Numbered from the stretch's first letter, positions 49,262 through 60,620 are shown. The stretch is DNA of 64,000 nucleotides from Cristatella mucedo (GCA_009760855.2 WPIO01000137.1:310001-374000); one strand, 5' to 3'. The notes: a model not told the origin generated them from the sequence alone. Program-made: numbers and translations.

Positions 49262-49640
49262 CCTCTTGGGCGCGGCATTGCCGCCGTGTCGCCCCGCCCT
49301 AGGCTGACCAGGGCAGGAGTGCATAACGCTCCTACAGCCGGGTCCTCCCACTGATTAGGTGGATGAGTGAGTGAATGGCGACGCGGTCATGTGATCCTTT
49401 CCTGCCATCCCTCGTGTTCAGCGCTCTAGCAGCCGTGAGAGAAAGCGTCGTCCATCTCCAGCTCGCACACGTGCACGTGCACGTGAAGAGAAGAGCCTCG
49501 CGAATTCAATTACATCTTGTGGAGAGGTCAGTGGCTTCGTTTTACATCGGTGCCTGCTGCACCGCTCGTACGGGCTCGTCAACCTTCGGAGCGCCAAGCG
49601 GAAGTTGGTCCCTCATCCTAAACTTGAAACCTCAAAGCCA
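49262..49640 (+). mobile_element. Fold-back DNA element fragment (family F)
   Basis: The first 130 bp (cattgccgccgtgtcg, cgccctaggctgacca, agtgcataacgctcc, gcggtcatgtgatcc) match the left end of the element at 56289. The part 49491-49600 matches 60450-60550 and, reversed, 57060-57160. The right terminus was not identified. Confidence 0.6.
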
Positions 49641-50019
49641 AAAAAATGCAATATCAAACCACTAGACCCTACAGTGTAAACACAAATACTCACAGTTCCT
49701 AAGCACTGCAACCGAAATTATAAAGCCTTAAGCTACAAATATATATTGAACTGTGTTTATATAGTGTAAATATAAACAGAAGCCAATGAACAGGTTTAAC
49801 AGCCTGTTGTGGACATTGGGCCTGTAGCAGGAAGTGAGCTTGCTCCACGATCAAACGGTGCCATAGTAGCTGCCATATCGCACACAGACAGAGCCAGCTT
49901 TTAGAGATACACACCCCGTGCAGCTCTTCACATTTTTACATAACATATGTTCATCTTTAACTTCGAAAAGCTACAGGGACGAATTAGGTGCTGGCGAGCT
50001 TGCAATGGCTAGATCAAAG

Positions 50020-51440
50020 CCTGGGAGGCTTTTGGTGTGCATACGGTAGCCAGCAAACTTAACCTCATGGAACCAAGAGAACGTGAGAAGCTTAGTCGGG
50101 AGGGCTATCAAGAAAGTAAGCAGCATTGAAGTAGGCAACTCAGGGTGGTAGCTCGGAATGGGCCACGGTCGACAGCAAGGGAATAGATGAAGTACAAATC
50201 AAAAAAATACTAGGTGATTTAACAGCCTCTTTTTTATAGCGACAAAGGACCCTTTACGGCTATCACCACCGCTGTAGTGGCAATAAAGAATCACCCACCG
50301 CAGGATTCGAACCCACGAATTCGGGATCGAGGTCGTGAAATGCAACCTCCTTACCTAGTTAGCGTGCTATTACGGCACACAAATTGTAGCCTAAGATTGT
50401 GGACGGAGTTCTACAGTCTAGATGAAGAGCAAATCGCTCTGTCGCCATGAGTCTTTAAGGTGACTAATTAACCAGCTAAATAATTAAAGCTAGCGGCGAT
50501 TAGGGCACGCAAAAGCTGAAACTCATGCAGCAATTCAGCTAGGTGTGAAAAGCACTAACACACTGAGCCATGAGGGTCCGAGTTGACGGTAAGAATTCTG
50601 TTTGATATTGTTGATGGACGTGGTGCAATCGCAATTTTTGCAGAGAAGACTCACTGCTGAACCCGTGGGATAGTTTGAACAGCCTCGCAGCCATATTCCT
50701 CGCAAGCCGCGGTGGTTTAACGGCACTTTTAGGGAGCCCAGCCTAAAGGGAGTTATAGTATTCCAGCGTGTACAGAACTAGCGAGGTAGCTAAACATTAG
50801 CAAGTTCACTTGATGAAAACTCTTAATCTTGGGCAGGAATTGAACATTATGGCCAGTAGTATAAGTGGCCTTATTGATGAAGCTTTCAAGCTTAAAGCAG
50901 TTATCAAAGTCGGCAGAACCTTGAGTCCAAGCAAAAGCTCACGGTCGTAGTACAGCATCACGTCACTTATTAAAAGACCGATATTTTCCGAGTCTTTTGG
51001 CATGCTTCCGGTGCCCTAAAAGTAGGAATTTGGCTTCATCATTGATAAGTTTAAGAAATTGGCCACAATCAAAGATCGAAGCTCTGCAAGACAAGATTCA
51101 TTTTATAAGTCGCTTCAGCTGATTCAGAGGGTTTAAATGGCACACACAGTGAGGTATCATCAGCATAAAAGCGATAGCCGATATCATCGGTCTGCATCAC
51201 CGCTGCAAATTTAGAACAGTGCAGAACTTAGTACAGACTTGTGTGCAACTCAGCAGGTGACTGATCTGCGGAGTTAGACATGGCGGCGTTTATACTTGAT
51301 CGAACAAGTTTCAGTTCGAGCCCGATCAATACCTTATCTTTCAGACCAATCGCTGTTCTCAAGCGTTTAAGTAGGAGATCGTGATCAATAGTTTGCAGTG
51401 TAGCTGTCAGAGCAAGCAAGGCCGGGAAGAAGCATTACGA
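50020..51440 (-). mobile_element. LINE-B-related element with YADD motif, split by a SINE
   Basis: On the - strand the RT palm is visible: TIDHDLLLKRLRTAIGLKDK (RT motif near the N-terminal palm), then GYRFYADDTSLCVPF (catalytic YADD intact) and a C-terminal region running to 50020. A SINE at 50205-50390 interrupts the 3' part; 50020-50195 and 50390-50560 match consecutive segments of 1000-1340 and 4700-4896. Stops break the frame, and the extreme 3' end is lost. Confidence 0.72.
50205..50390 (-). mobile_element. tRNA-derived SINE (second type), inserted in a LINE
   Basis: The reverse strand has a clear B-box (complement of gcaggattcgaacccacg) and an A-box region near 50370. The 3' half is ttatagcgacaaaggaccct and ctatcaccaccgctgtagtg. 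It is the best-preserved member of its type. Confidence 0.75.
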
Positions 51441-51607
51441 CTATCGTTTCTGCTTAGAATATCTTTGATGAGTCTATATGACATCAAACGTCGTCAAACG
51501 TCCAATAATTAAATTATCTGCAGTTGTGGATATTTATCGCGAAATCTTTCCAGTCAAAGTCGTAAATAAATTCCTGATTTTTTAGAAAATCAGAGCTAAA
51601 TTCACAT

Positions 51608-51690
51608 GATAGTAATAATAGTAACATATTTCTATTGCACCCTCAGAGAGCTGAGTCTCCTTTTAGGCACTTTTCAGATGCCCTATTAAA
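51608..51690 (-). mobile_element. LINE-A tail remnant
   Basis: 'agtaataatagtaac', 'attgcaccctcagagagctg', 'agtctccttttaggcac'. Confidence 0.45.
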
Positions 51691-52560
51691 AGCACTACCG
51701 AAAGATTGATAGTAGTATCCTCAAGCAACACATGTGACATCTTACTTTGATTCATACAGTATTGGCCGAGCTGAGGAATATGCATAGGTGGCATTTTTTA
51801 TTAGGCACAACTCTAGACTTTAAATTAAGCGGTTTCCAAGTAACATGCGCGTTTCTCAACATGACGCAAACATGTACCTGGGTTTATCACGGTTAAGCAA
51901 GTTGGGACGCAACTTGGATATCATGCAAAGATCGGTAAATTATTTGTAATACCGTGTAAGTTACTTTGTTAGGTCCTTTGCAGACATGACTTGCTTTTTT
52001 ATTTTTTTCCAGTTATGCAGAAATCTTCAAAATTTCAGGTCCAATTTCTAACATGTTTATCCCTTGAAAAGAACCCTAAAAAGGTTTTAGATCGTCTGAG
52101 CTTGATTCTCGGTATTTTTTCGGCATTTACGCTTAAAGGAGGTTGCCAGACTCTACTCAAAGCTGGCTACAGTTGGAATTGGCTTTATTAAAGTACGCGT
52201 GTGTGTAATTGTATCTCTCTGAAAGAGCGGAAAACTTATCTGCCAAACACTTATCATCCAGCTTGTATTATTAGACCACATGCTCTGCGAAAAATATAAA
52301 CAGTAGGCAGGATGGTCCCAGATATCTAGCTACTAGATTTTGTTGCCACTTAGATCTTGGTCAGCAAAAATACATGAATGTCTTGTGAGCAAATTATTTG
52401 CGAATAAGTAACCCTTTAATAGTTAGTTAGGGTCATTGAAAAAACGTAGTTAAGAATGCTCTTCCATGCCTCAGGTGAGCTGATTAGTACGATTGGGACT
52501 GTGAACAACTTGTTTAGCATTTCTCCGGCAGATTGCGGCTCTGGGTTCAAGTAGATAGTA
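51691..52560. other. Unannotated spacer
   Basis: AT-rich. No gene or repeat family was recognised. Confidence 0.4.
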
Positions 52561-52569
52561 CAGTTGCTG

Positions 52570-53189
52570 GGTTCTAGGGCAAGTCGGCGCAGGACAATTT
52601 CGAGCGGACATTTCGGAGCGGATATTTTGGAGCAGGATATTTAAAACATATCTATTTGAAGTGCAAATGAATTTTTTATTAATCATGTTTAATAGAACTA
52701 TAATACCGTATAACGTAAAGTTTATTTAGCTTACTACAAAAAAGTCATAGCAAATACCAGCAACTCTTCCACAAAATCACATTTTTAAAATGTTACCAGT
52801 ATACTAAATGTTAATCCATTAAATTAATATTGTGACTAAATCCGCGAAAGTAATCAATTGATGAATAATTTTCGTAATTTAACACAACTGTGGGCAATCG
52901 ACGATCCAGGTCGCGATATTTCTTTTTCCTTAGAGGAGGATCTTCATTTATTGTGTCATTAAATTTCTTGGTTAATTGAAAGCGTCTAGGTTTCAAAACT
53001 ATGCTGAAAGTGTGTATATACTGCGTTTCGAATATAAAAAATGGATACATTTCAAATAGTCTGCTCCGAATGGTCCGCTCCGAATTACCGTTTTTTGTTC
53101 CCGAATTGTCTACTCCGAATTGTCCTGCGCCGAATTATCCGCGACGAATTGTCCGCAACGAACTGTCCGGCACCGAAGTGTCCGGTTAC
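52570..53189. mobile_element. Mutator-like (MULE) DNA element, about 620 bp
   Basis: It is flanked by an exact 9-bp direct repeat CAGTTGCTG (52561-52569 and 53190-53198), the usual target-duplication length for Mutator elements. The ends are imperfect inverted repeats made of 11-14 bp sub-repeats (AAGTCGGCGCAGGACAATTT on the left; GGACACTTCGGTGCCGGACA reading in from the right; several gcggacatttcgga-type units inside). A short - strand frame (52811-53050) contains YRDLDRRLPTVVLNYENY and YFRGFSHNI. It resembles the C-terminal end of some MULE-associated proteins from memory only. Probably an internally deleted element. Confidence 0.72.
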
Positions 53190-53205
53190 CAGTTGCTGAT
53201 TGTCT

Positions 53206-53785
53206 GATGCTTGTAAGGGAAGAAATAACTGCACTAGGCTGAATAAGGAACCCACATGCTAATCGGAATCTAGCAGTAGAGGCGACTAGAGTGCTAGCAA
53301 AGTTAGCCGGAACCTCAGCGACAGCATTTAGTCTGTGTTTCACTTCGTATCAAGCAATGGATATCTATGCACTACCGGAAAGAGTTTAAAATGGCACATT
53401 AAACGTACAGTTCGTAGATCTGAGTGTGGAGCAGTTGATAGGATGGATACCAAGATGAGGATACTCGTATTGCCCTCGGAAGTAGGCCCACCGGTAGTCA
53501 CATTGTATGCAAAGCCAGTGGATTTTTTAAAAGGACATCCATGGACAGCTCAGGTACAGTCGTATGGAAGATAAGATACCCGAAGCTTTTTCGACAAGGT
53601 AGATAAAGGTCTGCACCACGATTGCAGTTGCCTAAGAACGCTCTCCAGCATTAGAAGTAAGGGGCGTGTAGATATTAGCTATGTTTCCAGATTGAATGGC
53701 AATAAAAAGCAGCTCAATAGTCTTGGGCAATTTGAATATAAGTCATTTGAATAGTGCCCTAAGATCAAATGTAATATTATTATTG
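53206..53785. other. Unannotated spacer
   Basis: A + strand frame (53335-53574) has no recognisable domain and no splice context. Nothing else was seen. Confidence 0.35.
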
Positions 53786-53789
53786 TCAT

Positions 53790-54410
53790 TATTGAGACTG
53801 CCCCTTTAGTTCATATGCTCCTAAAGCTTGTAATTCACTTCCGACAGATTTCACATCATCCACTGATTTGACGTCATGGAATGAAAAGAGAAAAACTAAT
53901 TTGATCTTCATAGCATGTTCCGGATATGTAGGAAGTATCGTATGTGTTCGCATTCATGCAGATTCTGTGAATACTCCCACTAACCACATTGAAACGCTTT
54001 CTTTCCAGCATCTGTAAATTTTCTAGACAAAGATTTAGTTCCCAAATGGTGCTATGCAGTTTTCTGATTATTACTATTTTTATCAGCGCCTATTATAAGC
54101 TCTATATTGTAGTTACTTTCTTGCTATCAAGTCCGATGCTGACGTCATGCTTGCACTATGGGTTCAGGTTCCCGCCATCGTCTGCGAAACCTCGTACACA
54201 CTGGTCGTTGCTCTGCATTTTCTTCTCCCTATCCGGGAATGAAGTCTGTATATATTCACTAGCCGGATACATGCCCTGCTTCTATTTGATAAACATGAGA
54301 GATCCCTGCTTTACTTCTGTCGTGCTTCCTTTTACGAAACTGTGAAGTGCCTAGAGGGAGATTGAGTTATTTGAAGGCCCTACATCGAGTGTATTATTAT
54401 TATTACTTCC
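53790..54410 (+). mobile_element. Very decayed LINE-A 3' fragment
   Basis: 'tagttcatatgctcctaaag', 'cttgtaattcacttccgaca', 'ctaaccacattgaaacg', 'aaagtgcctagagggagatt'-like blocks and an ATTATTATTATTAC end. There may be two overlapping remnants, as the 3' UTR landmarks occur twice (about 53995 and 54340). Confidence 0.55.
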
Positions 54411-55173
54411 GCAACCTGGAACGATCCCCGCTTATATTCCAAAAACATAAGAGTGTTGAGAGTATTATTCTCGTGCGTTGATACTGAGGCTTCCAAGGGC
54501 GTTCATTGTCCCCAATCTCTAGCCTCGTCGTCGCTTACCCGAGTACGGATCTTCTTCGGCCACCAAGGATCGATGGTGCTAGTGTGTGCCAACTATCCTG
54601 CATGTGGGAGACTAAAGTCAACCAAATGGTGAACCTCGGCGGGAAAAATCAGCAAGATTATGACTTACATTTATTTATTCAGTTCCTTATTAAAAATGTT
54701 TAGGAACCGATAATGCGATAATCTATGGTCACGGCCACATACGTGCCAACGTCATGTACTCAGCTGTCAGTTGTACGCCAAGATTCGGTGACTCGGCAAA
54801 GGTGCTAAATTGTTCTTTAGGGTCCTGAGCCGTACCCAAGTTGCTGCAGATCATGGCTGCTTTTGAATGCCTGTCACTCTGCCGCTGCTGCATAGACTTC
54901 TCTGAGCTGTAGATATTAACCTTGATATGCTAAGGTATAGGCATGCCTCATCGTAGCCTCGTTTCGTCAATGTTAACGTATTTGCTTGCATTGGTGCTGC
55001 GCCTACATTTCGTCAGCTGTGATACTAATGCTCTGAGCTTTACTAGTACTCTTGGCATGTCGGCTGAGACTAGCATAACTACGAGGGCTACTTTTTTTGG
55101 CGGGTCACGCAGAAATGTGCCATCCAAAACCCGCGTTCGGACCTACCTCAGAGAGAGACTTATAGGCTGGTCA

Positions 55174-55294
55174 AGACTGACCAGCATTGTAAGTATAAGG
55201 CTGAGACTGACCAGCATTGTAAGTATAAGGCTGAGACTGACCAGCATTGTAAGTATAAGGCTGAGACTGACCAGCATTGTAAGTACGAGCCTGA
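55174..55294 (+). repeat. 30-bp tandem repeat, four copies
   Basis: Units of agactgaccagcattgtaag plus tataaggctg start at 55174, 55204, 55234 and 55264. The first three are nearly identical, and the last changes to tacgagcctg. The period is a multiple of three, so both strands stay open. Confidence 0.92.
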
Positions 55295-56288
55295 CAGATG
55301 TGGGAATTTTTAAGGGCCTATACAAATAGCCTATAAAAAACGCAGTGTGACTTCGTGCCACGTTATTGGAGGCCCGAGTGCATTTCTGTTCTGCAGTTAA
55401 CTGAGCTGCACTTTCACACTCACTCTTTAGTGAAGGCCAGGTGTTTTTCTGCGAAGGCGTTTAACTTAACTTACTCAAGTCACGCTGACCATCCAGAGAC
55501 CAGGGTGATTGTTGTCTGGTAACTATCCTATTTCCCAAGTAAGCAAAGCCGGCTGACGAAAGGCAAAAGAACAGAAGCTTTCATCCGGCAATCCCGTATC
55601 CCAAAATAATTCGCTCTTGCTGATAGGCTATAATATAGCTTCTGAGAGGCTGATGTGACAAGCTCATAGAAGCAATGCGATTATAAAAATGCATGTCCTT
55701 GAGCCACAGCAATCCAAGTAAGGGCCAGTAATCCATGAGACGACAAACTTGGGGCTCGAGATTAGCTTGTAGTAAGCCGGGAGAAGTTCCTGTACCCGAC
55801 TTACAAACTACAGATTTACTAATGCGGAAGTAGACTAGGACAAGAATGGAGCAGAACTGGAAGGAGTTGGTTCAAGTTGAAAACATTATGGTGGATATAT
55901 AAAAAAACGGATGGGACCAGTAGGTCGCAGGTTATAACAATCGGTAAGTGCTAAGTGATCAGGGAACGACAAAATTAGCTATTGGTGAGAGCGCTGTATA
56001 TGATCATGCTAGCTTAGCTTAGTGTTGACCTAATATGATAATATAATGTTCTCTTAAAAGGTTGCTAGAACCATCCTTGGAATTACTCTCACTAGTATAC
56101 CAAAGAAAGCAAATACTATGCTCAGAAAAGCATGCTAATGCACACAGGACGGCTCTCAGTACTCCCTGAGCTAAGAATAGTAGGCTGGCCTAGACGTGTA
56201 ATAACACAAATACGAACGTTGAACAAATGCGTAGAGAACAAATCCATTTAGTTTTCAAAATAACCATTGAAAAGTAGGTATCGTCAAA
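55295..56288. other. Unannotated spacer
   Basis: Around 56060-56220 a weak RT-C-terminus-like frame appears (VARTILGITLTSIP). It is too degraded to classify. Confidence 0.35.
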
Positions 56289-56618
56289 GTGTGGGCATCG
56301 CCACCGTGTCGTCCAGCCCTAGCCTGAGCAGGGTAGGGGTGCATAACTCCACTGCAGCCGAGTCCTCCCAGCTGATTGGGTGGAGGCATTAGTGCATGGC
56401 CGCGAGGTCATGTGATACTTTCCCGCCGGCACTCTTTGTTCTTGTTCACCTCTGGCAGCCGCGAGCCGACGTGTCTGCCGGCTCCAGCTCACACATGTGC
56501 ACTAGTATGGGTGGCCACGCCTGCAATGTAGTTCCGCTCAAGCCCTCGGCGCCGCGCGACTGGGGGTACCCTTCGTGATGGAACTTTCTGCTTGTCCACC
56601 GGCCTGTATGGACGCCAT

Positions 56619-56669
<51 letters not shown>

Positions 56670-57383
56670 CGCTCTCTGCTTCTTCTCTACTGGCGCTCCG
56701 GAGCAGCTTCTGCCACGGCCACTACATCCAAAGCAACTCGACGCGAATATGCAGCTCAGCAGCCGACTACCAACGACTGGACACCGAAATTCGGCGACGA
56801 GCCAACCGCGACCGTCCGGTACGCCCTTTACTACAGCGCCACCACTCGGGGCTCGTCCGCGGCGTGTCCCCTCCACATATGTGCGCTGTCGGCTATGTCT
56901 CAACGCAGCCGTCGTCGTCCAGGCGCTGTGCGGCTCCGACTGCGCCGCCACTATGTGCCGGTTGGAGACGCATTCCCCAACGCCGGCGCTGCACGGCTAC
57001 TACGCTGCAAGATACGGCAGCAGACCACTGGGCCTCGAACGACACCTCTGTAGGGGTCGTCTTCACCTTTACGCCCGGAAGGTTGACGAGCACGTACGAG
57101 GTGCAGCAAGCACCGATAGCAAAAGGAGTCACTGACCTCTCTACAAGATGTAATCGATCAAATTCATGGGCAGTACACGTCCGCGAGCCGGAGACGGACG
57201 ACACGTCCACTCGCGACTCCGGGAGCTGACCAAGAGAGTTGGCGGGAAAAGATTGCATCACTTGATGGCCATTCAGGCAAACCTCCACCCAATCAGCGGT
57301 AGGCTCCCGGCCGCAGAGACGTTACGCACTACTGCCCTGTCAGGCTAGGGCTGGGCAACACGGTGACGATGCTACGCCCACAC
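56289..57383. mobile_element. Fold-back DNA element (family F), both ends present
   Basis: The left end GTGTGGGCATCG.CACCGTGT, continuing CCAGCCCTAGCCTGA, is mirrored by the right end (57325-57383), giving inverted repeats of about 50 bp with a few indels. TCAA occurs on both outer sides (56284-56287, 57385-57388), a possible 4-bp target duplication. The interior is GC-rich with a CT tract. Open frames inside carry no recognisable transposase. Confidence 0.68.
56622..56665 (+). repeat. (CT)n microsatellite
   Basis: A 44-bp CT tract inside the family F element. A CT tract sits at the equivalent place in the 61 kb copy. Confidence 0.95.
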
Positions 57384-57537
57384 CTCAACCGCACTCCTTT
57401 TCGCGAATACTCCGCCATTGTTTGTTACCGTCGCTGGTCTCACGCCGCATGACTGGGGGGAAGACACATTGTGGGCGCGGTCATGCCCACGATGTCGTCC
57501 CCCCCCCGCCGTACTCGCACCACTCCGCCCAGACAAC

Positions 57538-58858
57538 TGTAGCGCCCTGCTGGCTTTGGCTGAATTTTAGCGCGAACAAGAGCTGTTCGGCGGCGGGCTA
57601 GAGCCCCTTTGTCCTGGAGCAGTGAGCCAGAGAGGAGCGTCAGTGCGGTTAGAGAGGAAGCGCTTAGGAGCAGGCCAGGAAGCTCAGAGACGAACAGCGG
57701 CGATTCGGCCTTTAGAATTGGTCCGATACTCGCGGAAGCTGCAGATAGATGTTGGCTGGCCTGTCAACCCCCGCCTTCCCTCTTCCCAAGAACGAAGCGT
57801 CTGGAACCCATTCGCCATTCAAGCTGGACGGAGGTGCCCTGCCAGTGGCCTGGGAACGGTAGTCATTCCTTTCCGTAATAAGCCAAGGTGTCCGGGCCCA
57901 ATACCACTAAGCTCTTGCCCCATTGTCTCAGCCAAGTATTTAAGAGTCGAGCGACGCTCGCTCTGGGTCTTTTGCCTCGTGTCTTTTTGTCTTTGGTCCG
58001 GCTTCCACGCCGTCGCACTCATTTCTCTGAAAGCGAGGGAGGAGGGCGAGCTGTTCGCCGGCGATTGACGGAACAAGACGAGACAGCGCTAGGAGGATTC
58101 GGTGGAACCCCACCGAATACGGTCGTATCGCGCCCGAGCTGGATTTTGTGTGTTCTTTTGTGTTTTGTGTTTCTTTTGTGTCGTGTGTGTGCGCGCTAGC
58201 ACGTGGTCTCGGCATAGGGATTTGCCGGCGCGAGCTAGGCGTAGTTGGCGTGTGTGGAGCTCTAGTTCACCGGGTAGGGTTTAGGCTCCGGGTCGCGCTT
58301 CAGTGTGGAGAATTATTTCCTCCGCAGGAGTGCTTGAGTTGGCGTGTGTGGAGTATTCCGGTCGCACTGGTGGAAACCGAGTTCTAGTTCACCGGGTAGG
58401 GTTTAGACTCCGGTTCGCACTTCAGTGTGGAGAAGTACTCCCTCCGCTCGAGTGTTTAAGTTGGCGTGTTTGGGGTATTCCCTCGGCACAGGTCGGAACG
58501 GATTCCTAGTTCACCGGTTAGGGTTTAGGGTCCGGGTCGCGCTTAGTGTAGAGGAGTATTCCCTCCGCAAGAGTGTTGAACGTGCGAGGAGTGTGGGGAT
58601 AAAGCTGAACTAGACGCGCAGCGACTTTGTGCGCTTGCGAATAAAGTTCAGTAAAATCCCCAATTTGTGTGTCTTGCTTCCAATTCATGCCGACTCACGA
58701 CCCCCTTTAGTAACGGTAAGCAGGTCAGCGCCAGAAACGCTCGTTTCGTGGCGGCCAGCTTATTGCGCGTAGGCGCGCACCGGACGGCATTAGGCGATAG
58801 GCTACGCCGCTAGGTAAGCGGCAGGTCAAGCTTACCCCGCCGAGCCTTCGGCGTTACA
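57538..58858. mobile_element. Solo LTR, 1321 bp
   Basis: It begins TGTAGCGCC and ends GGCGTTACA, inverse-complementary termini of the TG...CA type. The flanks are an exact CAAC duplication (57534-57537 and 58859-58862). AATAAA at about 58641 would serve as polyadenylation signal if transcription runs along the + strand. No internal retroelement genes are present, so it is a solo LTR of an LTR retrotransposon. The superfamily cannot be told from the LTR alone. Confidence 0.8.
58262..58600 (+). repeat. 122-bp tandem repeat inside the solo LTR, about three copies
   Basis: Units start with ctagttcaccgggtagggtt at 58262, 58384 and 58506 (third copy ccggttagggtt). Each carries a 'ccctccgc/cctccgcagg' block and a 'gtgttgga/gtgcttgag' block. 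Such arrays in LTR U3 regions can carry promoter or enhancer elements; that role here is inference. Confidence 0.85.
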
Positions 58859-59059
58859 CAACACGCTTGCTGAGTACCGCCTCATTAGGCGCTGCAGTTG
58901 AACAGTACCGGTTGACTAAGCTGGATTTAGTTGCAACGGGTTAGCTGTTGTTGCCTGACCCGCTAGTCCTGCAGCGAGAAACTTGCTGCTTGTCCACCGG
59001 TCTGTGTGGACGCTGTCCGCTCTCTGTCTCTCTTCCTTTCCTCTGAGTCTCTTATCCAC

Positions 59060-60262
59060 TTGTCTGATCGTGTTCAATCCGCATCGGGTGGAGGTCAGGT
59101 CTCACACACGAGAAAGGTCACCTGTTGAGTCCCTCAAAGTTCTGCACTCGGTCCCTTGCTGTTCTCCATTTATATACAACCTCTGGGAAAAGTGATTAAG
59201 GCCCATGGAATAGGATATCACTTCTATGCTGACGATACTCAGTTGTATTTGTCATTCAAACCGTCGGAATCTGCTGCGGCAACTGAGAATGCTTGCCTTG
59301 CCGATATTCAATCCTGGATGTCTGAAAACTTCCTGAAATTAAATGATGATAAAAACCGAACTGCTGCTCATAGGACACCCTAAGCTTGTGGCTGGATTAA
59401 AGGGCTTTGCTCTTCTAATAGGTGATGCTCTTGTGCGACCATCACCACGTGCTCGAAATTTAGGTGTCTTTTCAATAACTGCCTCAATTTCAAAAGCTTC
59501 ATTTAGAAGACTGCTTCTACAGCTAGCCATCTCATCCGATCCCTATCCAAGATTAGGATCTGTCTCCCACAGTGGCATGTAAAAAATTTAACTAGCTCTT
59601 TAGTTCTGTCTCGGCTTGATTATTGTAATTCCCTTTTGGCTGGGCTACCAAAGAAAGCTATTATGCCACTACAGCTGACTATGAATATGGCTGCAAGGCT
59701 GGTCTTCAAGTCCCGGCGGTTTGAGCACGTGTCTCCTTTACTGAAAGAGCAAGGACGGTTGCCGGTTGAGCAAAGGATACAGAGCAAAGCTCTTACGCTG
59801 ACCCACAAGGCCCGCCACTGCTTGGCTCCTTCGTACCTAGCTGAACTGCTGCATCCGTTTCAGCCTGTTCGAGCCCTCGGATCCTCTGTGGACAATAAAT
59901 TAGCTGTCCCATTCCTTCGCTTAAAGACCGTTGGCGACAGAAGCTTTAGCTCTGCAGGTCATAGACTGTGGAACTTGCTTCCACAATTTTTACGAAACGA
60001 CAACTACTCTCCCGCTGCCGACTATGGCACATCCTTTCCAGCGGTCCTGAGCTGCTACTTCCATGACACTCACTCCTCAACAGCTCTCCTGACTCTGCTA
60101 TGCTTCCCACTTTGTCTTTGTTGCGTGAGACGAAGCCTGTCGGCTGCCGAATGCGTACCGAAAGCCGCTTAGGCTGTAAGTGTGCTATACAAAACTCTCC
60201 TGCGTAACACACACACGGTCTTTATGACTCTGTGGTTACAGACGGAGATACATTACATTACA
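59060..60262 (+). mobile_element. LINE-B with intact YADD, longest good copy
   Basis: The coding order is clear across small frame breaks. [11 protein letters not shown] is a palm motif. [17 protein letters not shown] carries the catalytic [23 protein letters not shown] follows, then the IGDALVRPSPRARNLGVFS region, LPKKAIMPLQLTMNMAARLV, EQGRLPVEQRIQSKALTLTH and DRSFSSAGHRLWNLLPQFL. It ends at 'ttacagacggagatacatt'. It is 5'-truncated (about 1.2 kb) and inserted in a family F element. Confidence 0.82.
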
Positions 60263-60620
60263 TTACTGGCGCAGTTTTCGCGACGGCTACTGCCGCTGCA
60301 TTCGCATGTACGCTCGCTCGCTTGCGTAGCCTGTGAACGATAAAATACAACCGTCGCCGTCACTGCCACAGTTCGCTTGCGAGGGCTTCCTTGAACGTCG
60401 TCGCGCAGCTGTCGTCAGCACGAGCCGCTAGGCATTGCACGCGAAGAGTAGAGAGCCTCGCGAATTCCATTACATCTCGTGAAGATGTCAGTGGCTTCGC
60501 TTGCCATCGGTGCATGCTGTACCGCATGCGCGCGCTCGTCAATCCTCTGAGCGCCGAGCTGAGGTCGACCGCCCACAACAGAGCATTTGCTATCGACCAA
60601 TAAAGTGTGCAGTGGAGTTA

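Larger units (their letters stand above)
57440..60620. mobile_element. Family F element split by a solo LTR and a LINE-B
   Basis: Three pieces (57440-57537, 58863-59059 and about 60263-60620) line up with the uninterrupted copy at 60995-61450 and the element at 56289. Removing the LTR and one CAAC restores the run 'cactccgcccagacaacacg' then 'cttgctgagtacc', parallel to 'cacttcgcttggccaacgg' then 'aagcgctgagtacc'. Outer boundaries are approximate. Confidence 0.68.

Noticed and set aside
53335-53574. 79-codon + strand frame
   Set aside because: No domain, no splice partner, and expected by chance in this much non-coding DNA.
56575-57288. Overlapping frames of 120-190 codons in all directions
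   Set aside because: They lie within a GC-rich fold-back element with a CT tract. Open frames on both strands reflect composition, and no transposase motif was seen.
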